From the NCBI GenBank assembly GCA_033296725.1, contig MU857603.1:558001-622000 (forward strand): 64,000 bases of DNA, in the 5' to 3' direction. The notes under the pieces were generated by a model. That model ran no database searches, was not told the DNA's origin, and was given only the letters and a program-made list of their open reading frames with translations. Both the position numbers and the translations under genes were made by a program. Shown in pieces: positions 45,235-56,481 of the stretch; the first letter of the stretch is position 1; each line of letters starts with the position of its first letter. The stretch is from Corynascus novoguineensis (lineage: Eukaryota; Ascomycota; Sordariomycetes; Sordariales; Chaetomiaceae).

Positions 45235-48200
45235 ATGGACAGCGGCATGCACGAGAGTACCCACCCGGACAAGGCCAGAGATCCCATCGTCAATGGCGCT
45301 AAAGGCGATAACGTACCAGTTAAATCAGAGTCTCCAACGGGCAACAAGATCGCCAACAATGGCCCGGCCGTCGACTACAACGACCTGGAGAGCAGCTTGC
45401 GGGGTGTCAAGAAGGAAGAACCCCCAGACGAACTTCAGCATATCACGGATGACGTGATGCCCCTTAGTCTGCTGTTGACCAGGCTCGCCCAGTTCTCGCA
45501 TATGAAGCTTCAGGAGCTCATACTCGAAATGGCGTCAAAGCCTCTCCCCGAGCACGCTCTCAATGGCAACACTAAGGGCCCCGTCAGCAGCGGAATTAAC
45601 GGCAGTGTTAACACACCGAATGGCGGCGCCAAAATTACTGGACATGCCTTGGAGGATACATCCCCTGAAAGCTTGGATAAGAAAACAATGATCCTGAAGT
45701 TCATCCAAGATCTTCACTCAAGATGGGTCAAGGCACTGGTCATTACCGAATGGGCGAGAAATGCCGACGAAGTTGGCAAGCTGATTGATTTGAGGATACA
45801 CCTTGCCGACAAGTTGGAATTGTACAACAAGGCGTTCTGGAACATGGTTCACGTAAAGCAAGAGATGGCATTCGCCAAGGTTCCAAGCCCAGACTTGAAG
45901 ACTGCGCTGGAAGTTCTTAGCGCTGGAGCGGTACATTGGATGCCAGACGTAGGTTGCTACTTTCTCCAAGTCTCTGCACCCCGTGCTAACACTTTGCTAG
46001 TTTGGTTATTTGCCCAAACCTCCGCTTGAGGCACGAGAAACTTCCCATTGGCTCAATGAAATTGAGGTGACCTTGCACATGAGACTACAACTGCACGAGT
46101 ATGAGCAGATACCGGAACCATGGAAGCAGTATAAGATCGACAACGGCCGAGTGACGTTTACCGTCCCTGGCGAGTTCGAGGTAGATTTGACAATATCTGA
46201 CGAGGACTTTGGCGCGCAGTTCTGGTTCCTCGACTACCGCCCCATCTTCAATCCGGCACCCCCAAAGCTTTCAGACCGGGCCAGGGGTTTCATTGAGGGC
46301 CGTGTCAACAAGATTCTCGAAACCGAAGGCTTACCGGGGTGTTACAAGTATCTGCATGAGATGGCTCTTACTGCCAAAATTGGCGAGTTCACCCGCCAGG
46401 CTGTTGAGCTCAACCGTACTGGGTTGTGGGCGGAGACGTTGCGAGTTGAGAGGTTGAATAGAGCCCTGGGAATTCAGTATTGGGCTCGGAGTTCGCACAC
46501 CCAGGGATCCGAAAGTTGGATCTTGATCGGCACGCATAGTGGCAAGACCTTTGAAGGAACCAGCGATACGACCTCCTCAAGTCGCCTCGTACTGCAGTGG
46601 TTCCGCGATGGGAAAGAGGTCAAGGACGCCGACATAGTATTCGACGTCAACAACATCTCCACCGAGAAACTGTTGACAGCAGTCATCATGAGGCATATTC
46701 AGTACCTCCTTTCGACGATCTTTAACAGCCTCAAGAGCAAGCCTCGGTATTCAGGGAAACAGGGCAAACTGGCATTGCGGATTTCTGATCAACCAGGCAT
46801 CAATTCGACACTTACAATGCAGTTGCTTGGCAGGGCCGATGCCGTCCTTAGTATCGGCATGTGGTCGGGCCAATTTTACTTCGAGGACCGGTCCATGATC
46901 GGCCTCGAATGGGCACGCAGGCTCAACTCATTACGCAACCCGGCACACGAGGGATCGGGCGTCCTCGAAAGCCTGAGGTGGAAGCACACGGCACGCTATA
47001 TTCGGACACTGCCGAAACCTGCTGATTGGGTCGTCCTCCCACACCCCCCCGTCCCGTCGGACGAGGCCAAGCGCGTCGTCTACTCACATGCTCCAGCCAC
47101 CCGCGAGCCATTTTCCGCCATGTGGATCAGGAATACCCGGTGGAACGGGCAGTGGTTCGCCATGATGAGCCTGAGTCTCGGCGGGGACCGATGGTGGTTG
47201 ATCGAGGTGTAAGTGCGACCACCCTGCAAGTGTATATGCTTCACGCTAACATGTAACCAGCACGGCGGAGGGACACGGCTTGCCGGGTCTTCGTATCAAT
47301 ACCTTCACTGAGCTCCCCATCACACCCACCGACCTGCTTCCGCCAGGCAATTCCCTATTCCCGAAACTCGCCAAGCACACAACCAACATCATGGCTCAAA
47401 TTGATGATCTTCGTGGCCTCCACCAACAGCGGGTGCCGTATACCGCCAGCAGGTCTCGGGAGAGTGGTTTATTGACAACATATGTGCGATCGGTGGATAT
47501 GTTGGCGCGCGAACCTGGTTCCGACGGCGCCGCACGAACAACGTGGGCCGCAAAGTTCATCCCACTCACTTACAAAGGCCCAGCACCCATCCCAATATCG
47601 GAATACCGAGAGCTGCTCTCCGACCCCCCGTCGTCTCAAGGACGCCCTACAGGGCAAAGAGTCATGGTGGAGGCGAAAGTGGACGTTACAAATCGTGCTA
47701 GATTCCACCTCCTCGAACGCAATCTGGATCGTGATGTGCTATATGATCACAAGCTCGGCCAATTCAGCCTACGACTTCAACCGGATACCAGTTCTCGAGC
47801 AATGCCCTTGCTACGTACCCGCATGCAGGCTCTCGACCGCCTAGTTGGCATTGTCGATGGCCTTGCGCGTGGCGGCAAGCATGTGACCCCGGAGAGGATC
47901 ACTCTCCGTGAAGTCATATTCTCATATGGCACCAAGGAACCAGCAATTCGAGCACCAGAACTCCCACAATCTGATCGCCCTCCATCATCTGATGGTAAAG
48001 ATTCGCGGACATGGAAAGTGTTACTTGATCTTGCTAGCGAGCAGGGCGTGAACGTTATACTCGAGGCTGGCAACCCACACCTGCGGGTCATCGACTATTT
48101 ACGGATAACGGCAAATTCACCTCAGTTCAAGAAGCTCCCGTCGTGGCTACTCTTTACGCTCCCACTTTTCGAAGCACTGGAACGGCTCCAAGTGTCGTGG

Positions 48201-48905
48201 GATGCGGTCCTCGCTAAAGAGCAAGGGACATGCTACATCTTCCACAAATCAATGGATTGGGTCACAATTCGCTTCACGCTATCGGGAGCTAAGCACCGTC
48301 GCTTGCACCTGGATATACGACCCCGCGACAAGGGCGGCGAGCTCACGTGGCACATGTATCGTCCAGCAACAGACCCGAATGTCAACAACGAGAACGACGA
48401 ATTCAACAAGGTCCTAAAACAGCGCGTTTGGTCAGCAAACGGCAACGGATTCAAGGGCCTTGTGAACGGCGCGGCGGCGACCTGGGACGACGGCATCGGC
48501 AATCTTTTGGGTCTCGTCGACGAGGCTATCCAGTCGCTCGCCGGCACACCACCGCCCCCACAGCAGCCACCGGCACAAACCCAACAACCGGCTCAACGTT
48601 CCCAACAATCGCAGGCCCAGGAGCTGCCAAACCAACAACAGTCGCAGCAACAGCAACAGCAACAGCAACAGGCTCTCCCACTACATGGTGGTGGTAGTGC
48701 ACCAGGCCGATATCCCCACCAGCTCCAGCAAGGCCAACAAGCACAGTTCCAGCAACAACAACAACAGCAGCAGCAGCAGCAGCAGCAACTTCAGCAAGCG
48801 CGTCTGCAGCAGCAGCACATGCATGGTCAGGGCCAGGCGCAGGGCCAGCAGCGCGGTGGTGGTGTAGGCAACAAGAACAATGCGCCCGTCGTGGTTCTTG
48901 ACTAA
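45235..48905 (+). CDS. med14: Mediator of RNA polymerase II transcription subunit 14
   Basis: Exons 45235-45948, 46001-47208 and 47261-48905 give 1188 residues. MED14 (yeast Rgr1) is the scaffold joining Mediator head, middle and tail. The conserved N-terminal domain starts at about residue 75: DDVMPLSLLLTRLAQFSHMKLQELI, KFIQDLHSRWVKALVITEWARNADEVGKLIDLR, LDLRIHLADKLELYNKAFW-like text, and SAGAVHWMPDFGYLPKPPL, which spans the first intron. ALTAKIGEFTRQA, LGIQYWARSS and FIPLTYKGPAPIPISEY lie further in. The last 150 residues are low-complexity with two polyglutamine tracts coded by CAG/CAA runs (48631-48672 and 48748-48788). Introns are 52 nt each. A 5' leader rich in pyrimidines precedes the ATG. 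Convergent with the PPOX gene. Confidence 0.94.
48631..48788 (+). repeat. CAG/CAA-rich polyglutamine-coding tracts in MED14
   Basis: Two CAG/CAA runs (48631-48672 and 48748-48788) are separated by a short His/Gly/Pro linker. They encode the Q-rich C-terminal tail of MED14. Confidence 0.85.
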
Positions 48906-49597
48906 ACCACCCCTCAAGTCAACCAGCCGGTGAGGTGTTTAATCTTTTTTTTTTTATGAAGGTTGTTGAGCAGCTGCAATCGGTTGCCTCGGATGGCTTC
49001 TTTATTTTCGCACGCTTAGTGGCATATTTCCCATACAAGGAGGAGCAGCCTAGTTAGTCCCTGGCTTTAGCGCGCTTGGCGCCCTTGTGTGTATACGTCT
49101 CACTTGGTTAAGCCGGGATGGCAGCCCAAGGGAATGGGAATGGGAATGGGCTTGAGGGAAGAAAGGTGTGTTTCTCCAGCCCCCCCCCCCCGAGCTGGGA
49201 GAGGGGGAAAAAAAGGGACGGATGAAAGTGAATGGGTGGGTGAGTGGAAGGGATACCATATCATAGGCATGTGAGATTTTCTGGGCTGCAGAAAGGCTTT
49301 TTAGATAGGTGATGATACCAGCACACAACACAAACAAGAATACGCGGGGCCCCCGTATGTTAGGGCTGCGTTGTACCATTATAGTTTAATGGTTTGTTTT
49401 CGGGATGAGATACAAGTAAGGTGAGTTGAGAATGAAGGGAAGGTGGTGTCATTGTTTGTCTCTATTCTCGCAAGACCTTGAATTGTCCGCAATTCGTACC
49501 CGAGCGTGAAACCATCAAAGCCATAACGTAGAAGAACTATTGTATGTATGTACATGTAACAGTATACAGGCCACATAGAACCAAACAAACCTACCCT
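48906..49597. other. Convergent intergenic region
   Basis: Facing 3' ends of MED14 and the PPOX gene. It contains a T-run at about 48944-48954, a C11-type run at 49179-49190 and GGGAATGGGAATGGGAATGG at 49130-49149. TGTATGTATGTACATGTAAC lies at 49541-49560. Confidence 0.55.
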
Positions 49598-51916
49598 TCA
49601 CCTCCTCCCTTCCCCTTCCTTTTCTTCCCTCTTCGCTTTCTCTTCCCCATCTCCACCAAAACTCCCTCCTCTTGCTTCATCCTCATCCTCCTCTTCCCTC
49701 AGCCTGACCCGGCGGGACTCATCCACGAAAGCTCGGCTGCCGTAACGCAGCGGCAGCATCTGGCGCTGCATCGACACGTACCTCGGCTGGCGTGCGAAGC
49801 GTTCGAGTCCCGTGTCGCCGACGGACCACTCTTCGGCAGAGGCAGGCCCGTCCTGGCGGCCGGCGACCTGGGTGGCTACGTCGCGGGCAGCGCGCAGCAC
49901 CCCCAGGACGCCCGGGTTCTGGTAGCTCTGGCCTGCGACGGCCAAGCGGCCGCGGTAGGCCCAGTCGAGCTGGGTGCTAGCGTCGCGCATACGGCGGGCG
50001 TGGCCGACGACGTGTTGGGGGATGCAGTCGCGGCAGAACTTTGCCGTTGCGTGGGCGCGGGCCGTGAGCGCCGGGTCGAGGCGCAGGTGGCGCTCGACGG
50101 CGGCAAGGGCTGCCTCCTTAGCACAGGCCGTATCCGCCGCCACGTGCGGCGGCCAGCCAGAGTAATAGTGTCCGCCCATCATGACAGTCAATTTGGTCCC
50201 CGAAACCGTGTCGGCTCCACGCGGCGCCGGGTCCGGATTAGCCGGGGTCGGGAGCGGGGACTCGCGGTCCGAGTCAAAAATGACACCGAGAACGCATTCT
50301 GGGTTTTGCTCGAAGGGGACAGCTTGCGGCACGAGGTAGCCGAAGCCATTGTGGGGGAAGTTGATGTGCGGCTCGGGGTACCAGATGTTAACGATCATGA
50401 TGCTGACGGCGGGGGAGGAGAGGAGGGAAGGAAGGTTTTTGTTGGTAATCTTGTAGAGGCTCTTGGCGAAGATGGTTGAAACAACCTTGTCGTACAGGAC
50501 GGGTGTTTCGTCTTTGACCGACGTGGTAGTGTAGATCTAGTTGAGAAAAGAGGGGGCATGAGTTAGATGAGCGTTTGGGATTCTCAATCATCAGGGAGGG
50601 GGGGGAGGGTGATGTCTATGAATGGCTTACCCCGACTTTGTCCTCATCACTTTTGTAATCGACAAGCGTGACGGGCTTTCCAGTTTCGATGGTGACGTTG
50701 GGGTTGTTTCTGAGCGCGTCGGCCAGCGCATTAGGCAGCGTGCTGAAGCCGTCGCGAAACCAGAGCGCGCTGGTGTCGAGGTGCTGCGAGGCCAGGTCAA
50801 AGACGGCCTTGTCCTTGGCTAGCTGGATCATCATCTCGTAGTCGGTGCTCCGCACTAAAACATTGGTGATGGGCTGGTCCTCATTGGGTACCAGCTGGTC
50901 CGCCAGGAAGCCGCTCCCCATGCTTAGTTTCCACACGTCGCCGCCCGTGACACCGTGGATCATGGCCGACATGATTTTGTCTACCATACCGCGGCCGCCC
51001 AGCCGGTGCGAGAAATACTGACCTACTGACAGGTCCCGACGGCCCTGGAATAGCTCCTTCTGAAGCGGTTCCTTTTGGGTACGGATCATGTTGAAGAGGG
51101 AAGGAATTAGATCTCGAAACAGGGGCTCAAGGAGCAACGTGGCGAGGTTGGCGAGCGCCTTGAGGGAACCGATCGGGTCGCTGAGCCGTAGAGTAACTTT
51201 GGGAAGAGGAACGAGATGGTCCGGGTAGTAGATGTAGCCTGAAACCGTCTCCTCGTCATCCTTCATGTGCACAAGCTGGTCGGTCAGATTGAGCTTGGTG
51301 ACCTGATAAGAACCCAAACGAAGGGAAGGTCAGTTATCACCTTAACACCAAGGAAAGAAAATGAATAAACATGAAAACGCACCAAATCAAAGAAGACGAG
51401 ATCGTCCCATTTGGGGACGGACCCCCGGCCCTTCGACAGCGGCTTGACCATGCGAGCGGCGCGCTCAAAGTGCACGATGCCCTCCCTGCCGTCGGGAGTC
51501 TTAACCTGGAACTTCTCCGTGTCTATCCAACCGCCCAGCCGCTTGTTCGCCTCGTAGATGGTTATTTTAGCGTCGGGAAGGAGCCGCGTAAGGTACCATG
51601 CCGTGGTGAGGCCCGTCAGGCCACCACCGAGGATGGCGATGGTTTGCGGGGGGTGGTGCTTGCTGCCGACGGCATAGCGCCGCTTGTGCGGATTCGTGGG
51701 TGCTTGGGAGATCGCCGGGTGCAGTGGTAACGTTGATGCGAGCGTCGGTGGCCTCGGGCCGTGAAATCGATCGAGTCCAAGTCGGCGTGGTCGACGCGAG
51801 TGGGCGATGTGGTGGATGCTGCTCAGGAAGCGACGGCGGCAGATTCGGGAAGGGCTACACTTGGCGCCATTGCCGCCCAGGTTGCGCACGGTGCAGCGCA
51901 GGCTGGATGCGTACAT
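49598..51916 (-). CDS. hem14: Protoporphyrinogen oxidase (mitochondrial)
   Basis: Exons 51916-51383, 51302-50631 and 50536-49598 give 714 residues. The enzyme oxidises protoporphyrinogen IX to protoporphyrin IX, the penultimate haem step, at the inner mitochondrial membrane. The start at 51916 was chosen because MYASSLRCTVRNLGGNGAKC plus the next 25 residues form an arginine-rich, acid-free targeting peptide; in-frame upstream ATGs exist. The FAD dinucleotide fold is IAILGGGLTGLTTAWYL (93-109) with IYEANKRLGGWI. FERAARMVKP stands where many relatives have a GPR motif; the arginine is kept. MSAMIHGVTGGDVWKLSM and ALWFRDGFSTLPNALADAL are family text, and GQSYQNPGVLGVLRAARDVA is the C-terminal FAD loop. 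About 90 extra residues follow, ending in a highly charged EEEDEDEARGGS-type tail. The protein is longer than usual. Confidence 0.9.
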
Positions 51917-52565
51917 GTCGACGAGTGCTCCAGGAGCCACATCCCGCTTCGACAGGACGGTGCGCGCAGTCAATGGCTCGGTGCAGCTTTGGGCGGGTGT
52001 GAGAGGTCCTAGTCTGCCGCTTGCTACCTTTGGAGCTATGACGATGGTCTCAACCCTAACCCCGAGACAGCATTGTTGCATATCTCTCCCATGCAAGTAC
52101 GGATCACATTCACCTTTGAAAAAACATCGGGGTCGTCAAGCAGTTGAAGAACGAGCGACTGCAGTCTATATTCTCATCGCTGGTCGCTCCTGTTCCACCT
52201 CCCCTTTCCGCTCAACTACAACAGGAAATTGGCCGATCTAAGAGAGAAAGAGAGAGAAAATAAATACATGACCCTAGGAATCCCAAAATGCTCCTGAACG
52301 CCGCTGTGATGATATACTAGTACATGACCACACCCACACCTCCAAATACCCATTTCATTGCCGACAACAAGTTCGTCCAATGCCACACGTCCATGCTCTT
52401 GTGATGAATATCTGTTCTCAGTGGTCATTCCCCGTCACCTCGCATGCCTCATCCTTTGTCCGTCATTCATCCCCCACCTCTGCCTCGCTGTAGTCTGCAA
52501 CATACTCCAGGGCCACCTCGCCATCATCCAACCGACACAGAAAAAAAAAAAAAAACCGCCTCCAA
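51917..52565. other. Intergenic: PPOX upstream and Nab2 3' region
   Basis: Contains the PPOX promoter and leader and the 3' region of the Nab2-type gene. The PPOX frame stays open to about 52096, so a longer N-terminus is possible. An A15-16 run lies at 52541-52556, just beyond the Nab2 stop. Confidence 0.5.
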
Positions 52566-54190
52566 CTAGATCACCACCTCGGTAGCTTCGGCATCTGGCA
52601 TTTGATCTCCAGATCCTGGGAGCACGAGGTCCTCCGGGCCGTCGTTGGCAAACTTGCGCTCGCTGACATGCTCCTTGGGTCCGTCCTCGGCCGTCCACAC
52701 CTTGTCCTGGAAGGTCCCTCGCTGGCCCTCCTCGTGCATAAATGGGCAGCTGCGGTTGGTGCATGGGCGGTACTTGCAGGGGGTTTTGATGTGTGTAAAC
52801 TTGCAGTTGGGCACCTTGCACTCGCCGCCGTTGCGGCAAGCCGGCATGGTCGGGTGCCGGAACGGGCAAACCGGGTTGGCGCAATTGGGGAAGAACTTGC
52901 AGTCCTGTTCGCTCTGGTGTGCCGCCTTGGTCGCCGGTGACGGGTGGCGGCCCACACACTTGCGGTTTTTGCAGGCCACCCCGAAGCTACAGACGTCTTT
53001 GAGGTCGATGGCCGTGTTGGGCGGTGCCGCTGGCGACTGGTGGGCGAACTTGCAATCTTTATTTTGGCAACGCAGGTTGAATCGGCAGACCGTTTCCTCG
53101 GGGTTCGGCGCCTCGCGCTTGCCTCCCGTCATATCCACATCGCCCTGAGAGCCCGAGTCCGGCTGGCCTGCGTCAGAGCCCTGTTGCTGCTGCTGTTGTT
53201 GTTGTTGTTCCCCGTGTCCGTTGTGTTGGTGGTGTCCGCCACCCCGACGGAATTGGCCTCCCCTACCACCCCGGTCAAACTGATGTTTGCCCCGACCAAA
53301 GCCGCCGCGGTTTCCCATGCCATTCTGCTGCTGCTGCTGCTGCTGCTGCATCAACAACTGCTGCTGCATCTGCTGGAGCATCTGGTTTTGCTGCTCCATC
53401 ATGGCGAAAATGTCCGCTTGTGCGTAGCCGCCGGCGTTCATTGGGTTCATGGCGCCCATTCCATTCATCCCTGCGGGCCCCTGGGGCAGGCCGCCCATGT
53501 TGGCGAGTCCGGCAGCGATGTTGTTGGCCCGGACGTTATTCGTCCGCGGCTGGCGTCCTACGCCCATTCTTGGCCCGGCAGGCGGCCCCCTCCCGATTCT
53601 CTCGTTGCCGGATTGGTTTCGGACACGATGAAGGACCGAATCCTGCTGGCGATCCATTGCACGGTTGATCTGGCCCATGAGGCGCTTCTCTCGCCCGCCG
53701 CGGATGTTTCCATTTCCGTTGCGCATGGCCTTTGGTCCAGTAGGGCTGCTCTCTGTCAGCACGAGGTTTGCGCTTACGACAAGTTGTGAATCAAGACTTA
53801 CGCGTTGAGCCCGGCAGCGGGTGCATCCGATGTATCCATGTTGGCATCGAAGGAGCCATCCATCAGATCGTCTTTTGTCCCCTCCATGGAATCAGCAGAC
53901 TGGGCCTGCTGAGATCCTAATTGTGCATTAAGGGCGTCGATCTGCTGGAACAGCCAGCTCGCGAACGCCGGAGCGGTTTGATCCTCGGGGCCAAGCGAGA
54001 GTAAGTCGCCAGCAATCTCAGCGGCAATCTCGGACTCCGTTTTCCCATTGGCGAGCATGAGCAGAAAGTACTCTGACATGGCAGAGCCTTCGGTGCCCGA
54101 GCCAGCCCATCCAAGCTCTGCGATCTTGCCCTGGATGGCCACATTGAGGGCTTCCGCGAGCGGCGTGCCCAGCGCGACCTCAACAGACAT
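52566..54190 (-). CDS. nab2: Nab2-type nuclear poly(A)-RNA-binding protein (CCCH zinc fingers)
   Basis: Exons 54190-53802 and 53748-52566 give 523 residues, with a 53-nt intron. The N-terminal PWI-like helical domain (EVALGTPLAEALNVAIQGKI, SEYFLLMLANGKTESEIAAE) is the Mlp1/Gfd1-binding part in yeast Nab2. Then come a basic RGG-type region (GNRGGFGRGKHQFDRGGRGG), two polyglutamine runs, and five tandem CCCH fingers at about 351-366, 383-398, 413-428, 434-449 and 454-468 (for example CRFNLRCQNKDCKFAH and CKYRPCTNRSCPFMH). Yeast Nab2 has seven such fingers; five is what is seen here. The protein binds mRNA poly(A) tails, limits tail length and helps nuclear export. A CAG-coded M/Q-rich stretch (QQNQMLQQMQQQLLMQ) lies at about 249-272. 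Confidence 0.92.
53186..53395 (-). repeat. Polyglutamine-coding runs in nab2
   Basis: CTG/TTG triplet runs on the plus strand at 53186-53207 and 53328-53395 encode Q9, Q8 and an M/Q-rich segment of the Nab2-type protein. Confidence 0.8.
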
Positions 54191-56481
54191 GGCGAACGAC
54201 GAGGATACGGAGCGACCCTAGGTTGGAGAGAGTTCGTGAATGAGATGATGGGGGAGCGCTACGTGTCGGGTTTGCGCGCGAGCTGACTTTGACAGAGGGA
54301 TCGGCGCTTAGGGTCCGGAGGGCCGATGTGGCCAAAGCAAGGCTGCGGTATCGAGACGCGACTATAGCGACCTAATACATGCGCGAACTGACCAAGTTTC
54401 GATCGCCGAGGCTAACGCAAGCAATCCAGGAAAGAGCTCGTTGGAAGCACCCAGCAACGATGCGTCGTGATAGGGAGGTCGTAGGTCGTGAGGTCGCGGT
54501 GATGTTGAAGATTTTAAGATTCGGGGCGTGGAGCCGAACTTGGCCAAAACCAAAATGCTTGGTCCCTTGTACAAGCAGGCAATCAGAGCGGTCTGGGTGG
54601 CTGGTGCGGCTATGATTTCAATCAAAGTGGCGTAACATCACGTGACAGTCCTGGCCTCTTGCAATCGCGTGGCACACCTCGACCAGATTCATGCTGATTC
54701 TAGCCATCTGGATTCTGCTCAGTCATCAATCTCCAAATGGGTCCGACTTCCAGCACCTAACGGTCTCATTTCGGGCCGTTGACAGGTTTTATCTTCGGCA
54801 AAAGTCGTCGCACGCCAACTGCCAGATGAAGCGGCCGGCAGTTGCTCAGTAGATCTGACTACAGAATGTGTTATGCATGTTGACATCGGCGAGGGCATCG
54901 CTGCATCTGCCAACCAACCTACACTAAACAGCGTAAGGGAAGCAAGAAACGACGCACAGTTCTAAATCGCAAACTGCCTAAAAAAACTACCCCATCTACT
55001 TTGTGTGTTTTCTCCTCGCTTCGTTGTTTGATTGATAAAGCACAAAAGATGCATTACCTCTCTTTTTCCCTTTACCCCTGTTACACATTTTCCTTTACAT
55101 AACTAGTCCTTTATGTTGCACATTCCCCTCCTTAATGACCCAAAGCCAAGAGACTCTTCGTATTCTTCCCCGCAATGCGATGGCATGGTGAGGCTCATGG
55201 TTGGTTGTACTACACCTCCCACTTTCCTTTCTTGTCGAAGGCAAGAGACAACACATTGAATTTTGGATGGTACGCCATTGCAACACAACAGTTTATCTCT
55301 CACGACGCGTTGGTAGACAACAAGAGCTCCAAACCCCGCTGTGCAATGGTGCAGCTGCAACCTTAACCACACACGTACTCCGTAGGGTAGCTAGCGCTGC
55401 TTTCCACCGTCCTTCGTGGTGTCTAGCAGACCCCAGCAACCCAATCTTATGGTTGCCTTGCACTTTGAGCTTAACCAAGTTTAGCGTTTCCTCGAGTTCT
55501 GTTCCGCACTTCACATAACTACCACACAGTAAAGCAGGGCTTTTTCAGGAATTCGAGCAACAGCGAGCTATTGACATGGTAATTGATCCCGACACGCGCA
55601 GATCGATCAACGATCATCCCCGGGGCTGAGCGAAGAGTGCTGCAGTGACGCAGCCATATACATTGCCAAGCCTAATAATAGTATAATAGACATGTATGCC
55701 GTGAAACACGGCTCCTTCGTCGGGGCCGAGATGCAGGATTCCAGCACGGACTCGCTCGCCTTCTCATCTCGGTCGCTTTCACTATGAATAGGACGCCAGC
55801 GCCCCGATTGCTCTGGAGCTAAACCGTTCCAAGTGGCCTAAATCTTTTTGTTTTTTGTTCGGACTTGGTTCCCCTCCCCACCAGTTTAACAAGGTAAGCA
55901 GACGTAACGTTGCGCCTTGATCTAGCAGGAGCTAGATTTCGATCAGCGACTCATATTCCTTGTCTCGCAGTGCCGGCAAAGTAGCACCGAACCACAAGCC
56001 GACCGGTGTTGAATCCAGCTTCTTGGAACGTTCTCCTCCTGTACGGAGTATGTATGTAACTTTTCGGTTCATACAGCTCGCCGACAGCCGCTAACTGCAA
56101 CCCCAGCAGCAAGGGACACAAACCCGCCGGGTCCCATCGGTCCATGCCATCGCGGTTCCGTCTCCAACAAACACTTGTTTTCCGTTTGCTTGGTTATTAG
56201 TTCCCGGGCTGCAACCAAACCGTGCAACGGCACAACGGCACTTGACAATCGTATCCTAGTGATTGGACCTGCCTGCCCCATCCAACTCAGCCAACCAGTC
56301 AAGGCGTAGAATCTCATAACTACCTAAACATTCCAACCTCCTCCCCCTGCTGTGCCGCGCCGCGCGACTCGCATTCCTCAAATTCTTGAAAAAAAAAAAA
56401 AGAAAATACAAGAGGGCTGCCGCAACTTTTCTTTTCGTTTCACAAATACCGCACGACAAGTCATGAATTGATCCCCGAAAG
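54191..56481. other. Divergent intergenic region, nab2 and GH20 upstream
   Basis: These 2.3 kb have no recognisable gene. TACTCCGTA occurs at 55376-55384 and TACGGAGTATGTATGTAAC at 56042-56060. An A-run of about 14 lies at 56389-56402, shortly before the GH20 start. Short frames on either strand show no family text. Confidence 0.5.

Noticed and set aside
49544..50479. 311-codon frame on the plus strand
   Set aside because: It is antisense to the PPOX exon 3; the opposite strand carries the recognised protein.
51917..52096. Longer N-terminus for the PPOX gene
   Set aside because: The frame is open, but the internal ATG at 51916 begins a clear mitochondrial targeting peptide. Upstream residues would mask it.
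52944..53789. 281-codon plus-strand frame rich in Leu
   Set aside because: It reads CTG repeats antisense to the Nab2 polyglutamine and finger region.
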